Assembly (NCBI RefSeq): GCF_000803645.1
Contig: NZ_CP009122.1
Location: 3,634,501 to 3,698,500 of the forward strand
DNA from: Sphingopyxis fribergensis
GTDB lineage: Bacteria; Pseudomonadota; Alphaproteobacteria; Sphingomonadales; Sphingomonadaceae
Reading direction: 5' to 3'
DNA length: 64,000 nt
Shown here piece after piece: positions 16,742 through 24,490 of this stretch. Position 1 is the first letter of the stretch, and the number at the start of each line of letters is the position of its first letter. The notes under the pieces are model-generated. The model had not been told where the DNA came from, ran no database searches, and saw nothing but the letters and a program-made list of their open reading frames with translations. The translations under genes were made by a program, and so were the position numbers.

Positions 16742-17812
16742 TTAGCTCCCAACCAGCCCCTGCGTGGCGAGCCAGCTCGACAGCAGCGCGAAATATTCGG
16801 GCGAATCCGGTCGCTCAGTGCCGTCATTCTTGGGATCGAGCGAAGTTTTGAGGTCGGCCGACATCGCCATTGCATGATCCGCGCCCGCGATCACATGGAC
16901 CTGCAGCTTCGGCATGCGCGACGCGACGTTTTTCAACCGCTGCGCTGAATCGGCGACCGGCACCACCGCGTCATCGGCACCGTAGAGGACGAGCGTCGGC
17001 ACCGTAACCGCCTCCAGATTCTTCAGCGGATCATTCTCGATCTCCTTGCGCCAACCCGACACTTCGCGGTCGCAGAAGGTTTCGCCCATGTAGAGATATT
17101 TGAACCACGGTTTGGTCTTGATGCCGTCGAGTTTTGTCTGCGCGTCGGCGCGGTTCACCGTGCCGCGCATATAGCCGTCGACCGCCTTTCGCGCCGCGAC
17201 CATCTGGTCGATATCCGCCTGCGAATAGCCATTGGCCTTGAGGTGGTTCGTTGACGAAAAGATCATCTGGGCGTCGGCCGTGACCACCGGCGCCGATACC
17301 GCGATGACGAAGGCGATATCGGGGCTTCGCGACGCAGCGAGCGGCGAAATCCATCCGCCCTGGCTCAAACCCCAGGTCCCGATACGCCGTGGATCGATGC
17401 GCGGGTCGGTTTTGAGGTGCTCGACGGCAGCGATCGCGTCGTCGGCAAGGATCGTAAAATTGCCGCCGGCTGTTTCCGAACCCGACTCACCCGATCCGCG
17501 CCGGTCATAGGTGAAGACCGCGATGCCGAGCGCGGGCAGGATCGTTTTCAGATGATCGTAGAGCGAGCCGCCGCGCAATGGCGACGACGCACTGTGCGTC
17601 ACGACGATCGCGGCCACCGGCTTGCGGCTGGCGGGCATATAGAGCGTTCCCGCAAGCTCGGCACCGCCGCTTTTGAAGCGGCTGTTCTCCGTCACGACTT
17701 CGGTCGTGGCTGGAGCACTCCATGGCAGGCGAGCGGTCTTCTCCGCCGCCGACACAGGCTGAAGCGAACCGAGGCCCGCCATGAGCGCGAGCAAGCCAGC
17801 CGCCGCACGCAT
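16742..17812 (-). CDS. Exported alpha/beta hydrolase
   Basis: The 356-residue protein has a signal peptide (MRAAAGLLALMAGLGSLQPVSA). The triad is visible: nucleophile Ser in GLSQGGW, Asp in YGADDAVVP, His in AGADHAM. An oxyanion-type VVTHSASSP and YDRRGSGES precede the nucleophile. It resembles acyl or prolyl-type esterases of the dienelactone and BAAT-like class; the substrate is unknown. Its start shares one base with the stop of the upstream 2OG-Fe oxygenase, so the two form an operon. A degenerate fragment of the family C palindrome lies past the stop near 16700-16731. Confidence 0.85.
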   Translation of the reverse strand: MRAAAGLLALMAGLGSLQPVSAAEKTARLPWSAPATTEVVTENSRFKSGGAELAGTLYMPASRKPVAAIVVTHSASSPLRGGSLYDHLKTILPALGIAVFTYDRRGSGESGSETAGGNFTILADDAIAAVEHLKTDPRIDPRRIGTWGLSQGGWISPLAASRSPDIAFVIAVSAPVVTADAQMIFSSTNHLKANGYSQADIDQMVAARKAVDGYMRGTVNRADAQTKLDGIKTKPWFKYLYMGETFCDREVSGWRKEIENDPLKNLEAVTVPTLVLYGADDAVVPVADSAQRLKNVASRMPKLQVHVIAGADHAMAMSADLKTSLDPKNDGTERPDSPEYFALLSSWLATQGLVGS

Positions 17813-18753
17813 TACTTCTTGAGCCCGATCTCGCGCAGCCGTTCCTGCAGATATTCGTCGGCGGTAATCGGATCGGGATAGAGGTTCGGGTGCGACGCGT
17901 CGACGCAGCTTTCAAGCGTCTTGATCGGATAGTCCGAACGGAAATGCAGGAAGAAGGGCATCGAATAGCGCGCGACGCTCGCGCGGCCCGCGTCGGGGTT
18001 GCGGACACGGTGAGTGGTTGAGGGCAGCTTGTTGTTGGTCAGCCGTTGCAGCATGTCGCCGACATTGACCGCCATCGCCCCGGGCGGCGGGCTGACCGGA
18101 AGCCAGCTGCCATCCTTGTCGAGGATTTCGAGGCCCGCCTCTTCGGCGCCGAGTAGCAAAGTGATCGTGTTGATATCCTCATGCGCCTCGGCGCGGATGC
18201 CCTTCGCGGGTGCTTCGACGGGCGGATAGTGGAGCAGGCGCATCACGCTGTTCCCGTCGGCGATCGTATCGTCGAAGAAGTCGGGCGCGAGGCCGAGGTA
18301 GCGCGCGATACCCGACAACAGCCGACCGCCGACGCGATCGAATTCGGCGAATAATTTGTCATAGGCGGTGCGGAAGCCTTCGACCTCGGCGGGCCAGACA
18401 TTGTTCGGCTGCTGCGCGGCAAGGCGGTGGCCGGCGGGGAGGTCGCGGCCGACGTGCCAGAATTCCTTGAGGTCGACCTCTTTCGCGCCCTTGGCGATCT
18501 CGGTCCCGAACGGGGTGTAGCCGCGCGCACCGCCGCCGCCGGCGATATGATAGGCGCGCTTGGTTTCTTCGGGCAGCGCGAAGAACGCCTTCGCCTTGTC
18601 CCACGCCTCGTCAATCAACGCCGGGTCGATGCCATGATCGGTGATCATCGCGAAACCGAAGCGTTCGAAGGACGCTCCAAAGTCTTTCGCGAACTGGTCG
18701 GCGGGAAGCGACATCGAAATGGTGGGAACTGCGGCAGTCATATCATCATCCAT
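17812..18753 (-). CDS. Isopenicillin N synthase family 2-oxoglutarate/Fe(II) oxygenase
   Basis: The 313-residue product follows the IPNS/GA-oxidase layout. The N-terminal part contains GFAMITDHGID and YHIAGGGGARGYTPFG. Iron ligands are His and Asp in AHEDINTITLLL and His in TTHRVRNPD, and the 2-oxoglutarate-binding R-x-S appears as RASVARYSM. Bacterial members hydroxylate or desaturate small molecules; the substrate cannot be told. The first ATG is at 18753, but the ATG at 18741 is an equally good start. It overlaps the alpha/beta hydrolase by one base. Confidence 0.85.
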   Translation of the reverse strand: MDDDMTAAVPTISMSLPADQFAKDFGASFERFGFAMITDHGIDPALIDEAWDKAKAFFALPEETKRAYHIAGGGGARGYTPFGTEIAKGAKEVDLKEFWHVGRDLPAGHRLAAQQPNNVWPAEVEGFRTAYDKLFAEFDRVGGRLLSGIARYLGLAPDFFDDTIADGNSVMRLLHYPPVEAPAKGIRAEAHEDINTITLLLGAEEAGLEILDKDGSWLPVSPPPGAMAVNVGDMLQRLTNNKLPSTTHRVRNPDAGRASVARYSMPFFLHFRSDYPIKTLESCVDASHPNLYPDPITADEYLQERLREIGLKK

Positions 18754-18810
18754 ATTGGGCGCAGGCCAAGCCTCCGCGACTCTGTCCCCGCATGTAGGGC
18801 CGCGGGCGTT

Positions 18811-18860
18811 GCAGGGAAAGAGGTTGGGCAGGGAAAGAGGTTGGGCAGGGAAAGAGGCTC
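18811..18860. repeat. 17-base tandem repeat, three copies
   Basis: GCAGGGAAAGAGGTTGG is present at 18811-18827 and exactly again at 18828-18844; a third copy at 18845-18860 keeps the first 13 bases. It lies between the oxygenase start and the EVE gene. Unit length that is not a multiple of three and lack of spacers rule out coding and CRISPR functions. Confidence 0.85.
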
Positions 18861-18897
18861 GCTCTTTTCAAACCGGCGATGCTTGCTAAGAGAGCGC

Positions 18898-19323
18898 ATG
18901 GCAAAATCATATTGGCTGATGAAATCCGAACCCGACGCCTATCCGTGGGAGCAGCTCGTGCGTGAAGGTACGGGGATGTGGGACGGCGTGCGCAATCACA
19001 CCGCGAAGCTCAACCTGATGGCGATGAAGGTCGGCGACGAGGCGCTCTTTTATCACAGCAATATCGGCAAGGAATGCGTCGGGATCATGAAGATCACCGA
19101 GACGGCTTCGCCTGATCCAACCGCCGAAAAGGGCTCGCCCTGGGTTATCGTTCGCGTCGCGCCCGTGCGCGCGCTTGCCAATCCGGTGACGCTGGCGGCG
19201 ATCAAGGCCGATCCGAAGCTCGCCGACATGGATCTGATCCGCCAGTCGCGGCTGTCGGTCGGGCGCGTGACGCCCGAGGAGTGGAAGCATATATTGAAAA
19301 AGTCCGAGAAGCCCGAGGGCTGA
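18898..19323 (+). CDS. EVE domain-containing protein
   Basis: The 141-residue protein is a single EVE domain: it begins MAKSYWLMKSEPDAYPWEQL and contains GTGMWDGVRNHTAKLNLMAMKVGDEALFYHS, the usual aromatic cage region. EVE is related to PUA and YTH folds and binds modified nucleobases in DNA or RNA; stand-alone forms like this are widespread housekeeping proteins. The ATG at 18898 is preferred because the downstream sequence aligns from it; the longer frame runs through the tandem repeats. The partner nucleic acid is unknown. Confidence 0.92.
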   Translation: MAKSYWLMKSEPDAYPWEQLVREGTGMWDGVRNHTAKLNLMAMKVGDEALFYHSNIGKECVGIMKITETASPDPTAEKGSPWVIVRVAPVRALANPVTLAAIKADPKLADMDLIRQSRLSVGRVTPEEWKHILKKSEKPEG

Positions 19324-19331
19324 CCCCTCGC

Positions 19332-19661
19332 TTATTGGCCGCGGAGCTTGGCCTGCAGGTGTGCCGCCACCGACACATGAAGGGGGTTGACGAACTCGCA
19401 GCCGTAATTGTTGCCATCGGCGCGGCGGACGACGGCCTCCAGCGGCTGAAGCCCGGGCAGGTTCACCCAGATATGCTTGCCGATTTCCGGCCGGAACGAC
19501 GTGACCATGCGAAAGCCGGTCGACGACAGGTCGAACAATTCGACGTCGAAAGGGTTAAGCCCCGGCTCGCGAAAACGCGCGCGCGCGGTGACGGGAGCGC
19601 GCTCGGCGCCGCGGCCGGCGGCCGGCGGCTTCCTGGTTTCGATGGTGCGATTCCCCAACAC
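19332..19661 (-). CDS. PilZ domain-containing protein
   Basis: The 109-residue product is nearly only a PilZ domain: basic RxxxR region (TARARFREPG), then FDLSSTGFRMVT, the D-x-S-x-x-G motif, and strand GKHIWVNLPGLQPLEAVVRR with GCEFVNPL. It should bind cyclic di-GMP. It starts with GTG preceded by AGGGA and is 8 bases from the convergent EVE gene stop. It may be transcribed from the gap shared with the SRAP gene further upstream on the same strand. Confidence 0.88.
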   Translation of the reverse strand: MLGNRTIETRKPPAAGRGAERAPVTARARFREPGLNPFDVELFDLSSTGFRMVTSFRPEIGKHIWVNLPGLQPLEAVVRRADGNNYGCEFVNPLHVSVAAHLQAKLRGQ

Positions 19662-19748
19662 GGCTTGGTCCCTGCGTTGTTTTTTTGATTCGCCCGCTTT
19701 TACGGCGCCGTTGGTTATCGCAAAGTGAAGTTATATGGTGAAATTCGC

Positions 19749-20339
19749 CTATACCGGTGGCGCGTCGCCGACTGCCATCAACTGGCTCGGAAAAGGCGCT
19801 GCGAGTGCAACCGCGGCGCGCCATTCGCCGCTGAGCCAGGTGGCATAATCCTCTGGATGCACGATGACCGGCATGCCCTTTGGCTGGTGATGCGCGACGA
19901 GCCGGTTCGCCTCTGTCGTGAGCATCGCGAAGCAGGGCCAATCCTCGCCTTGGCGCAGCACGCCGGCAAAGGCGAAGATCGGCCGCGACGGCAGCGAAAA
20001 CCAGTGCTGGCGCCGTGCCCCCTCGCCGCCCGACCAATAGGCAAATGCGGTCGCCGGGATCAGGCAACGCAGTTCGGCGTGGCGCAGCGTGCCGATCCAG
20101 AAAGGACTTTGCAGATTTCGGACGTGGGTTACCGGCTGGGCGCCCTGCGGCGGCGGCGGGACGCCCCATAATTTCGGGCGCAGATAGCGGCGCGCACCGC
20201 CGCCGCCGTCGCTAACGATCACCGGTGCGGGGCGGCCGGGCGCGACATAATCGCCGGTCCACGGGTCATTGCCCGCCTCGGCACCGAACGCCGCGGCGAT
20301 CGTGCTGGCAGGGACATCGAGGCGGTAAAGATTAGTCAT
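19749..20339 (-). CDS. SRAP (YedK/HMCES) family protein with replaced catalytic residues
   Basis: The 196-residue product has the overall SRAP layout: VRNLQSPFW, LRCLIPATAFAYW, FAFAGVLRQ, LTTEANRLV and GMPVIVHPEDYATWL. SRAP enzymes crosslink to abasic sites through Cys2, with a Glu and a His also needed. Here the N-terminus is MTNLYRL, where the sphingomonad-type enzyme as I remember it starts MCNLYR, so Cys2 is Thr. The Glu of the FYEW or FSEY motif is replaced (AFAYW), and the His before the MPVI strand is Gln (HHQPKGMPV). It is therefore probably a non-catalytic member. It lies just after arfB on the same strand, with 7 bases between them. Confidence 0.8.
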   Translation of the reverse strand: MTNLYRLDVPASTIAAAFGAEAGNDPWTGDYVAPGRPAPVIVSDGGGGARRYLRPKLWGVPPPPQGAQPVTHVRNLQSPFWIGTLRHAELRCLIPATAFAYWSGGEGARRQHWFSLPSRPIFAFAGVLRQGEDWPCFAMLTTEANRLVAHHQPKGMPVIVHPEDYATWLSGEWRAAVALAAPFPSQLMAVGDAPPV

Positions 20340-20346
20340 CGCGGGA

Positions 20347-20748
20347 CTAGTCGGTTCCGCGCACCCGTCCGCGACCGGCTTTAACCGAGCTGCGCGCTTT
20401 CTTGCTGTCGACGCGGCGCGCTTTCGCCGCCTTGCTCGGCTTGGTCTTGATCCGCCGTTCGGGGCGCACGAGCGCGGCGTCGATCAGGTCGGACAGGCGC
20501 TCGCGCGCGTCGGCGCGATTGGCTTCCTGCGTGCGATAGCGGCGCGCGAGGATGATCAGCTCGCCCTCGGTGGTCATCCGGCTGCCCGCGAGGGTTTTCA
20601 ACCGCTTATAGGCATCGGGGGCAAGGCCAAGCGCATAGACGTTGACGCGCAGCTGGCACGCGGTGGCGACCTTGTTGACATTTTGTCCGCCGGGCCCGGT
20701 GCCGGCCAGGAATTTTTCCGATATCGCGCTTTCCGGTATCTCAGCCAC
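20347..20748 (-). CDS. arfB: Alternative ribosome-rescue factor ArfB (peptidyl-tRNA hydrolase)
   Basis: The 133-residue product contains the GGQ hydrolysis motif in AGTGPGGQNVNKVATA and ends in a basic tail (about 40 residues rich in Lys and Arg) that enters the mRNA channel of stalled ribosomes. Length matches ArfB/YaeJ rather than full release factors. The GTG start at 20748 is chosen because family homology begins there; it lies inside the last codons of the upstream pseudouridine synthase gene, an 8-base overlap, so translation is probably coupled. A longer ATG frame to 20820 lacks homology. Confidence 0.9.
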   Translation of the reverse strand: MAEIPESAISEKFLAGTGPGGQNVNKVATACQLRVNVYALGLAPDAYKRLKTLAGSRMTTEGELIILARRYRTQEANRADARERLSDLIDAALVRPERRIKTKPSKAAKARRVDSKKARSSVKAGRGRVRGTD

Positions 20749-21424
20749 GCGTGGGCTCCGCTCCCTCCGGCGCAGCGAAGCCCAAGGCGATGAAGCTGTC
20801 GGGAAACGGTGCCTCGGCAATTATAGACGGCTTGACGTCACGTTTTACCACCAGCCGTTCGGCGTGGAGCAAGGTACGCGTCTTGGTACCTCCGCGCCCA
20901 TAGACGGGATCGCCAACGAGCGCGAAACCGAGCCCTTCGAGCGCATGGACGCGCAACTGGTGCGTACGGCCGGTTTCGGGACGGAAACGCAGCAAGCTGC
21001 GTGTCCCGACGACGGCGAGCTTTTCCCAGTGCGATACCGACGGCTTGCCCTTCGGGTCGCCCACCATGCGCCAGCCCTCTTCGGCAGTTGAAACCTTCGA
21101 AAGCGGCAGGTCAATCGTGCCGCCGTCGCCATCGGGCACGCCTTCGACGATCGCGAGATATTGTTTTTCGACCTCGCGGCTTTCGAATGCGCGGGTGAAG
21201 CGGCCGTGCGCCTTGGGATTGCGCGCGAGAAGCAGGCAGCCCGAAGTGTCGCGGTCGAGCCGGTGGACCGCGAGCGGCCACCGCTTGAACCCGAACTTGA
21301 GCAGATCGAGATGATTTTCGAGGCTGATGCTGCCGTCGCGCGGGGCGTCGACGGGCAGGCCAGCGGGCTTGTCGATGACGAGGGCCTCGCCGTCGAGGAA
21401 CAGGACACGGTCTGAAAGGAGCAT
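20741..21424 (-). CDS. RluA-family RNA pseudouridine synthase
   Basis: The 227-residue enzyme has the RluA catalytic motif HRLDRDTSGCLLLARN near residues 54-69, plus RPETGRTHQLRVHAL and GDPVYGR. It lacks an S4 domain, so it is the short RluA/TruC-type, modifying uridines in rRNA or tRNA; the exact position is unknown. The ATG at 21424 is preceded by CTATAGCGCGCC and no Shine-Dalgarno sequence, consistent with a leaderless mRNA. arfB overlaps its end by 8 bases. Confidence 0.9.
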   Translation of the reverse strand: MLLSDRVLFLDGEALVIDKPAGLPVDAPRDGSISLENHLDLLKFGFKRWPLAVHRLDRDTSGCLLLARNPKAHGRFTRAFESREVEKQYLAIVEGVPDGDGGTIDLPLSKVSTAEEGWRMVGDPKGKPSVSHWEKLAVVGTRSLLRFRPETGRTHQLRVHALEGLGFALVGDPVYGRGGTKTRTLLHAERLVVKRDVKPSIIAEAPFPDSFIALGFAAPEGAEPTRG

Positions 21425-21490
21425 GGCGCGCTATAGGCGGGCCGGCGTTCAGTCGAAAGCGTAAACGTCGTGCGGAAAGGGGACGGCGGC

Positions 21491-21649
21491 TTTGGGGTGG
21501 GAAACGGACGTAGCCCTCTCCCCTTCAGGGGAGAGGGTTGGGAGAGGGGGCGGAAGCAGCTCAAGCCCCTCTCAACTGCGGCTAGCCGGTAAAACCGGCA
21601 AGCCTTCGTATCTCTCCCCTGAAGGGGAGAGAGCAAATCCTTCAACGGC
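21491..21649. repeat. Dispersed repeat family A, copy 2 (full length)
   Basis: The order of inverted pairs and spacers is the same as in the copy at 11733, with about a dozen changes (for example GGGTGGGAAACGGACG for GGGTGGTGAGCGGACG). It lies between azoR and the pseudouridine synthase gene. The remainder of the 383-base gap (21650-21807) holds only the azoR terminator. Confidence 0.88.
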
Positions 21650-21703
21650 CGCAACCGGTCGCTAGCCGCCATTTGTAGCATCCCCCTCAGCAACGCCCGC
21701 GCC

Positions 21704-21749
21704 AAAAAGACACCCAGCCCAGCGAGGGGGACCTCCGCCGGACTGGGCT
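21704..21749 (-). terminator. Likely terminator of azoR
   Basis: Read on the minus strand, AGCCCAG (21749-21743) pairs with CTGGGCT (21722-21716), with a shorter inner stem, and is followed by GGGTGTCTTTTT. It lies 58 bases after the azoR stop. Confidence 0.5.
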
Positions 21750-21807
21750 CCCGCGCCATCATCGGCGGGCCAAACGAAAGGAACCGGCTCGCGAGATAGC
21801 GTTCGGG

Positions 21808-22404
21808 TCAGGCAGCCTGCTTCAGTTCACCGATCGCGGCGGTCGCGCGGTTCAGCGCTTCGCCGTCCATCATCTGCTGGTCGGCGGCGATGATCGAGAC
21901 ATCGGTGATGCCGACGAAGCCGAGGACGTGGCGCAGATAACCGGTCGCGAAATCATAGTCGCTGCCCACGGGAACGCCGCCCGATGCGACGACCAGATAG
22001 GCCTTCTTGCCGGTCAGCAGGCCTTCGGGGCCGGCTTGGGTGTAGCGGAAGGTGCGGCGGGCGCGGGCGATCAGGTCGATCCAGGCTTTGAGCGCGGCGG
22101 GGATCGCGAAATTATAGACGGGTACACCGATGACGATCGTGTCGGCAGCTTCAAGCTCGGCAATCAGTTCGTCCGAGCTGGCCAGCAGCGCCTTTTGTTC
22201 GTCGCTGCGATCGGCGTCGTCGGTGAAGTTCGCGCCGACCCAGCCTTCGGTCAGCAGCGCGGGCGGGGTGAGCGCGAGGTCGCGATGGACCACCTTGGCG
22301 CCATAGCCCTGTTCGAGCAGATGGTTGACGAGCTGGCCCGAAAGCTGGCGCGTGGTCGACCCGTCGTTGCGGGCGCTGGCATCGATACGAAGAATATTGG
22401 TCAT
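21808..22404 (-). CDS. azoR: FMN-dependent NADH-azoreductase
   Basis: The 198-residue flavodoxin-fold protein matches AzoR: IDASARNDGSTTRQLSGQL binds the FMN phosphate, PVYNFAIPAALKAWIDL and VASGGVPVGSDYD line the isoalloxazine site. AzoR reduces azo compounds and quinones by two-electron steps and protects against quinone stress. It follows pirin on the same strand after a 125-base spacer with two hairpins, and both are divergent from a LysR gene that probably controls them. Confidence 0.93.
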   Translation of the reverse strand: MTNILRIDASARNDGSTTRQLSGQLVNHLLEQGYGAKVVHRDLALTPPALLTEGWVGANFTDDADRSDEQKALLASSDELIAELEAADTIVIGVPVYNFAIPAALKAWIDLIARARRTFRYTQAGPEGLLTGKKAYLVVASGGVPVGSDYDFATGYLRHVLGFVGITDVSIIAADQQMMDGEALNRATAAIGELKQAA

Positions 22405-22450
22405 CGAACTACTCCTTGTTTGTAATCGGGGTTGTCAGCTGGGGAGAGGG

Positions 22451-22518
22451 GTGCCGCGAGCCCGGGGGAACTCGCGGCACAGGGTGGGCCGCCGTCAGGG
22501 AGGGGGACGTCGGCGGCC
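22451..22518 (-). other. Two perfect hairpins in the pirin-azoR spacer
   Basis: GTGCCGCGAG (22451-22460) pairs with CTCGCGGCAC (22471-22480), a 10-bp stem. GGCCGCCG (22487-22494) pairs with CGGCGGCC (22511-22518), an 8-bp stem. Neither is followed by a T run on the minus strand. They may stabilise or process the pirin-azoR transcript. Confidence 0.65.
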
Positions 22519-22529
22519 CGAGGGCTTTT

Positions 22530-23225
22530 TCAGAGGCTGTCCACGAGCACCAGTTCGGCGTCGTCGAGCGCCTCGACCATGATCGTGCCGACATCGCGGA
22601 GCGCGATGCCGTCGCGGGGATCGGCATCCTCGCCGTTCACGCGGATGCGGCCCTTGGCGGCGACCAGATAGGCGTGGCGCCCGGCTTCGAGGTCGTAGGA
22701 GACGCTCTCGCCGGCGTTCACCGTCGCCGCAGCGACGCGGGCGTTGGCACGGATCGGCAACGCTTCGTCGCCTTCGATGCCGCTCGCCAGGGTGATGAAC
22801 TGGCCCGAACGGTCATTCTTGGGAAACTGACGCGCCCCCCAGCCGGGATTGCCGCCGTCACGGTCGGGCATGATCCAGATCTGGAACAGCGTCGTTTCTT
22901 CGTCCTCGAGGTTGAACTCGCTGTGCGTGACGCCGGTGCCGGCGCTCATCACCTGGACGTCGCCCGCTGCGGTGCGGCCGGTGTTGCCCATGCTGTCGCG
23001 GTGCGTGATCGCGCCGGTGCGGACATAGGTGATGATTTCCATGTCACGGTGCGGATGCGGGGGGAAACCCGCCTGCGCCGCGATGGCATCGTCGTTCCAG
23101 ACACGGAGTGCGCCCCAGCCCATACGTTTTGGGTCGTGATAATTGGCGAATGAGAAATGGTGACGGGCGTCGAGCCAGCCGTGGTTGGCGTGGCCCAGCG
23201 TGTCGAATTTGCGGATGTCGATCAT
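22530..23225 (-). CDS. Pirin family protein
   Basis: The 231-residue bicupin matches pirin: SFANYHDPKRMGWGALRVWND, then the iron site PHPHRDMEIITYVRTG with HxH and later HSEFN, and a second, degenerate cupin (LEAGRHAYLVAAKG). Bacterial pirins include quercetin 2,3-dioxygenases and redox regulators. The ATG at 23225 follows AAAGGACAAGG; the longer frame to 23303 crosses the likely operator. It is the first gene of a pirin-azoR unit facing a LysR gene, an arrangement often linked to quinone or electrophile response. Confidence 0.92.
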   Translation of the reverse strand: MIDIRKFDTLGHANHGWLDARHHFSFANYHDPKRMGWGALRVWNDDAIAAQAGFPPHPHRDMEIITYVRTGAITHRDSMGNTGRTAAGDVQVMSAGTGVTHSEFNLEDEETTLFQIWIMPDRDGGNPGWGARQFPKNDRSGQFITLASGIEGDEALPIRANARVAAATVNAGESVSYDLEAGRHAYLVAAKGRIRVNGEDADPRDGIALRDVGTIMVEALDDAELVLVDSL

Positions 23226-23307
23226 GGCCTTGTCCTTTCTTGGTGGCCGCCCTGGTGTTTTAGGTGCCCGGTGGCGCTCATCTGTTGAGGACAAAATAGG
23301 CATTTCG

Positions 23308-23348
23308 ATCGTTTCTAAAATAGCGTAGATGGAAAACCATCGTTTCCA
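23308..23348. promoter_or_regulatory. Candidate LysR operator between pirin and lysR
   Basis: ATCGTTTC occurs twice in direct orientation (23308-23315 and 23339-23346). Between and over them lie GATGG-AAAA-CCATC (23328-23341) and the pair TGGAAA (23330-23335)/TTTCCA (23343-23348). This overlapping symmetry sits between the divergent genes, 16 bases before the lysR start. Binding by the adjacent LysR protein is inference. Confidence 0.45.
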
Positions 23349-23363
23349 TTCAGGAGCTATCGC

Positions 23364-24299
23364 GTGGCGCTTCCCGACTATGAAGGCTGGGCCTGTTTCG
23401 TCGCCGTGGCCGATGGCGGCAGCTTTACCGCGGCCGCGGCATCGCTCGGGCTGTCGAAGGCGAGCGTGTCGAAGGCGGTGACGCGGCTCGAAGCATCATT
23501 GGGCATCACCCTGCTGCACCGAAGCTCACGCGTCGTCGCTGTGTCGACGGCAGGCGCGGGGCTGCTCGACGAGGCGCGCGCGATGGTCGCGGCGGCGACC
23601 GCGGCGACCGAGGCGGCGCGCGGCGACCGCGTCGACCTGGCGGGGCCGATCCGCCTCGCCGCGCCGATGAGTTTCGGGATCAAGGTGCTCGGCCCGCCCC
23701 TCGCGGCGTTCCTCGAACAGCATCCCGCGGTCGAGATCGAGGTGCTGCTGAGCGACGCGCGCAACGACCCCGTCGCCGAAGGGATTGACCTGACGCTGCG
23801 CATTTCGCCACTCGCCGATTCGAGCCTGCTCGCGCGCACGATCGCGCCGGTAGCGGCGTCCGTAATCGCGAGCCCCGCCTACCTTGATAAGCATGGCACG
23901 CCCAAGCACCCGCTCGAACTCGCGGGCCACCGGCTGATCGGCTACGGCCACCGCCAGCGCGCAATGCCGCTGCATTTCCATCGCAAGGGCGAAGAGGCGA
24001 CGGTGCTGCCGACCGGGCCTTTGTTCGCAAACAATGGCGATATCGCGGTGCCGCTGGTCGTCGCCGGGGTGGGGATCGCCTCCCTGCCCGACTTCATCGC
24101 GGCCGAAGCACTGGCGTCGGGCGCGGTGGTTCCGATCCTGACCGACTGGTCGTTGCCGCAGTCGTACCTGCACCTGCTGTCGCCGCCTTCTCGGCTGCGT
24201 CCGGCGCGCGTGCGGGCGCTTTCGGATCATCTGGTCGACGCGCTCAAGATTTCCTGCACCGGCGCGCATGATCATTATCTGGCGCTCCACGGAAGGTAA
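23364..24299 (+). CDS. LysR-family transcriptional regulator
   Basis: The 311-residue protein has the N-terminal winged helix-turn-helix (GSFTAAAASLGLSKASVSKAVTRLE, here in parts about residues 17-42) and a periplasmic-binding-type effector domain. The effector fold contains AAPMSFGIKVLGPPL and DLTLRISPLADSSL. It starts with GTG preceded by CAGGAG. Its divergent position relative to pirin and azoR and the symmetric sequence between them suggest it senses quinone-like or electrophilic compounds, but the effector is not known. Confidence 0.9.
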   Translation: MALPDYEGWACFVAVADGGSFTAAAASLGLSKASVSKAVTRLEASLGITLLHRSSRVVAVSTAGAGLLDEARAMVAAATAATEAARGDRVDLAGPIRLAAPMSFGIKVLGPPLAAFLEQHPAVEIEVLLSDARNDPVAEGIDLTLRISPLADSSLLARTIAPVAASVIASPAYLDKHGTPKHPLELAGHRLIGYGHRQRAMPLHFHRKGEEATVLPTGPLFANNGDIAVPLVVAGVGIASLPDFIAAEALASGAVVPILTDWSLPQSYLHLLSPPSRLRPARVRALSDHLVDALKISCTGAHDHYLALHGR

Positions 24300-24332
24300 A
24301 AGTCGGCGCAACCAGTGTTGCAAAATGGCCGC

Positions 24333-24367
24333 GACTCGTTGAGTCCTGCGGGTTAAATCAAAATTAA
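24333..24367 (+). promoter_or_regulatory. CtrA box and GANTC sites upstream of ctrA
   Basis: TTAA (24353-24356), seven bases, TTAA (24364-24367) is a perfect match to the CtrA-binding consensus TTAA-N7-TTAA. Two GANTC sites, the target of the CcrM methyltransferase, lie at 24333-24337 (GACTC) and 24341-24345 (GAGTC). Both feature types control ctrA in Caulobacter, so autoregulation and methylation timing are likely here. Confidence 0.7.
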
Positions 24368-24490
24368 CCTTTTCCCTTCATTAGTTTCGTGGTTAATGTT
24401 CCGGCAGTCCTGCAACGGGGGGTTGGTCGGTGACATCCTTGGTGGTCACGCGATCGGTTCGCGGGATTATCGTGGAAAAAGGGGTGCCCA

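Noticed and set aside
18811..18860. Possible CRISPR array
   Set aside because: Units are contiguous with no spacers, only three copies, and no cas genes are present.
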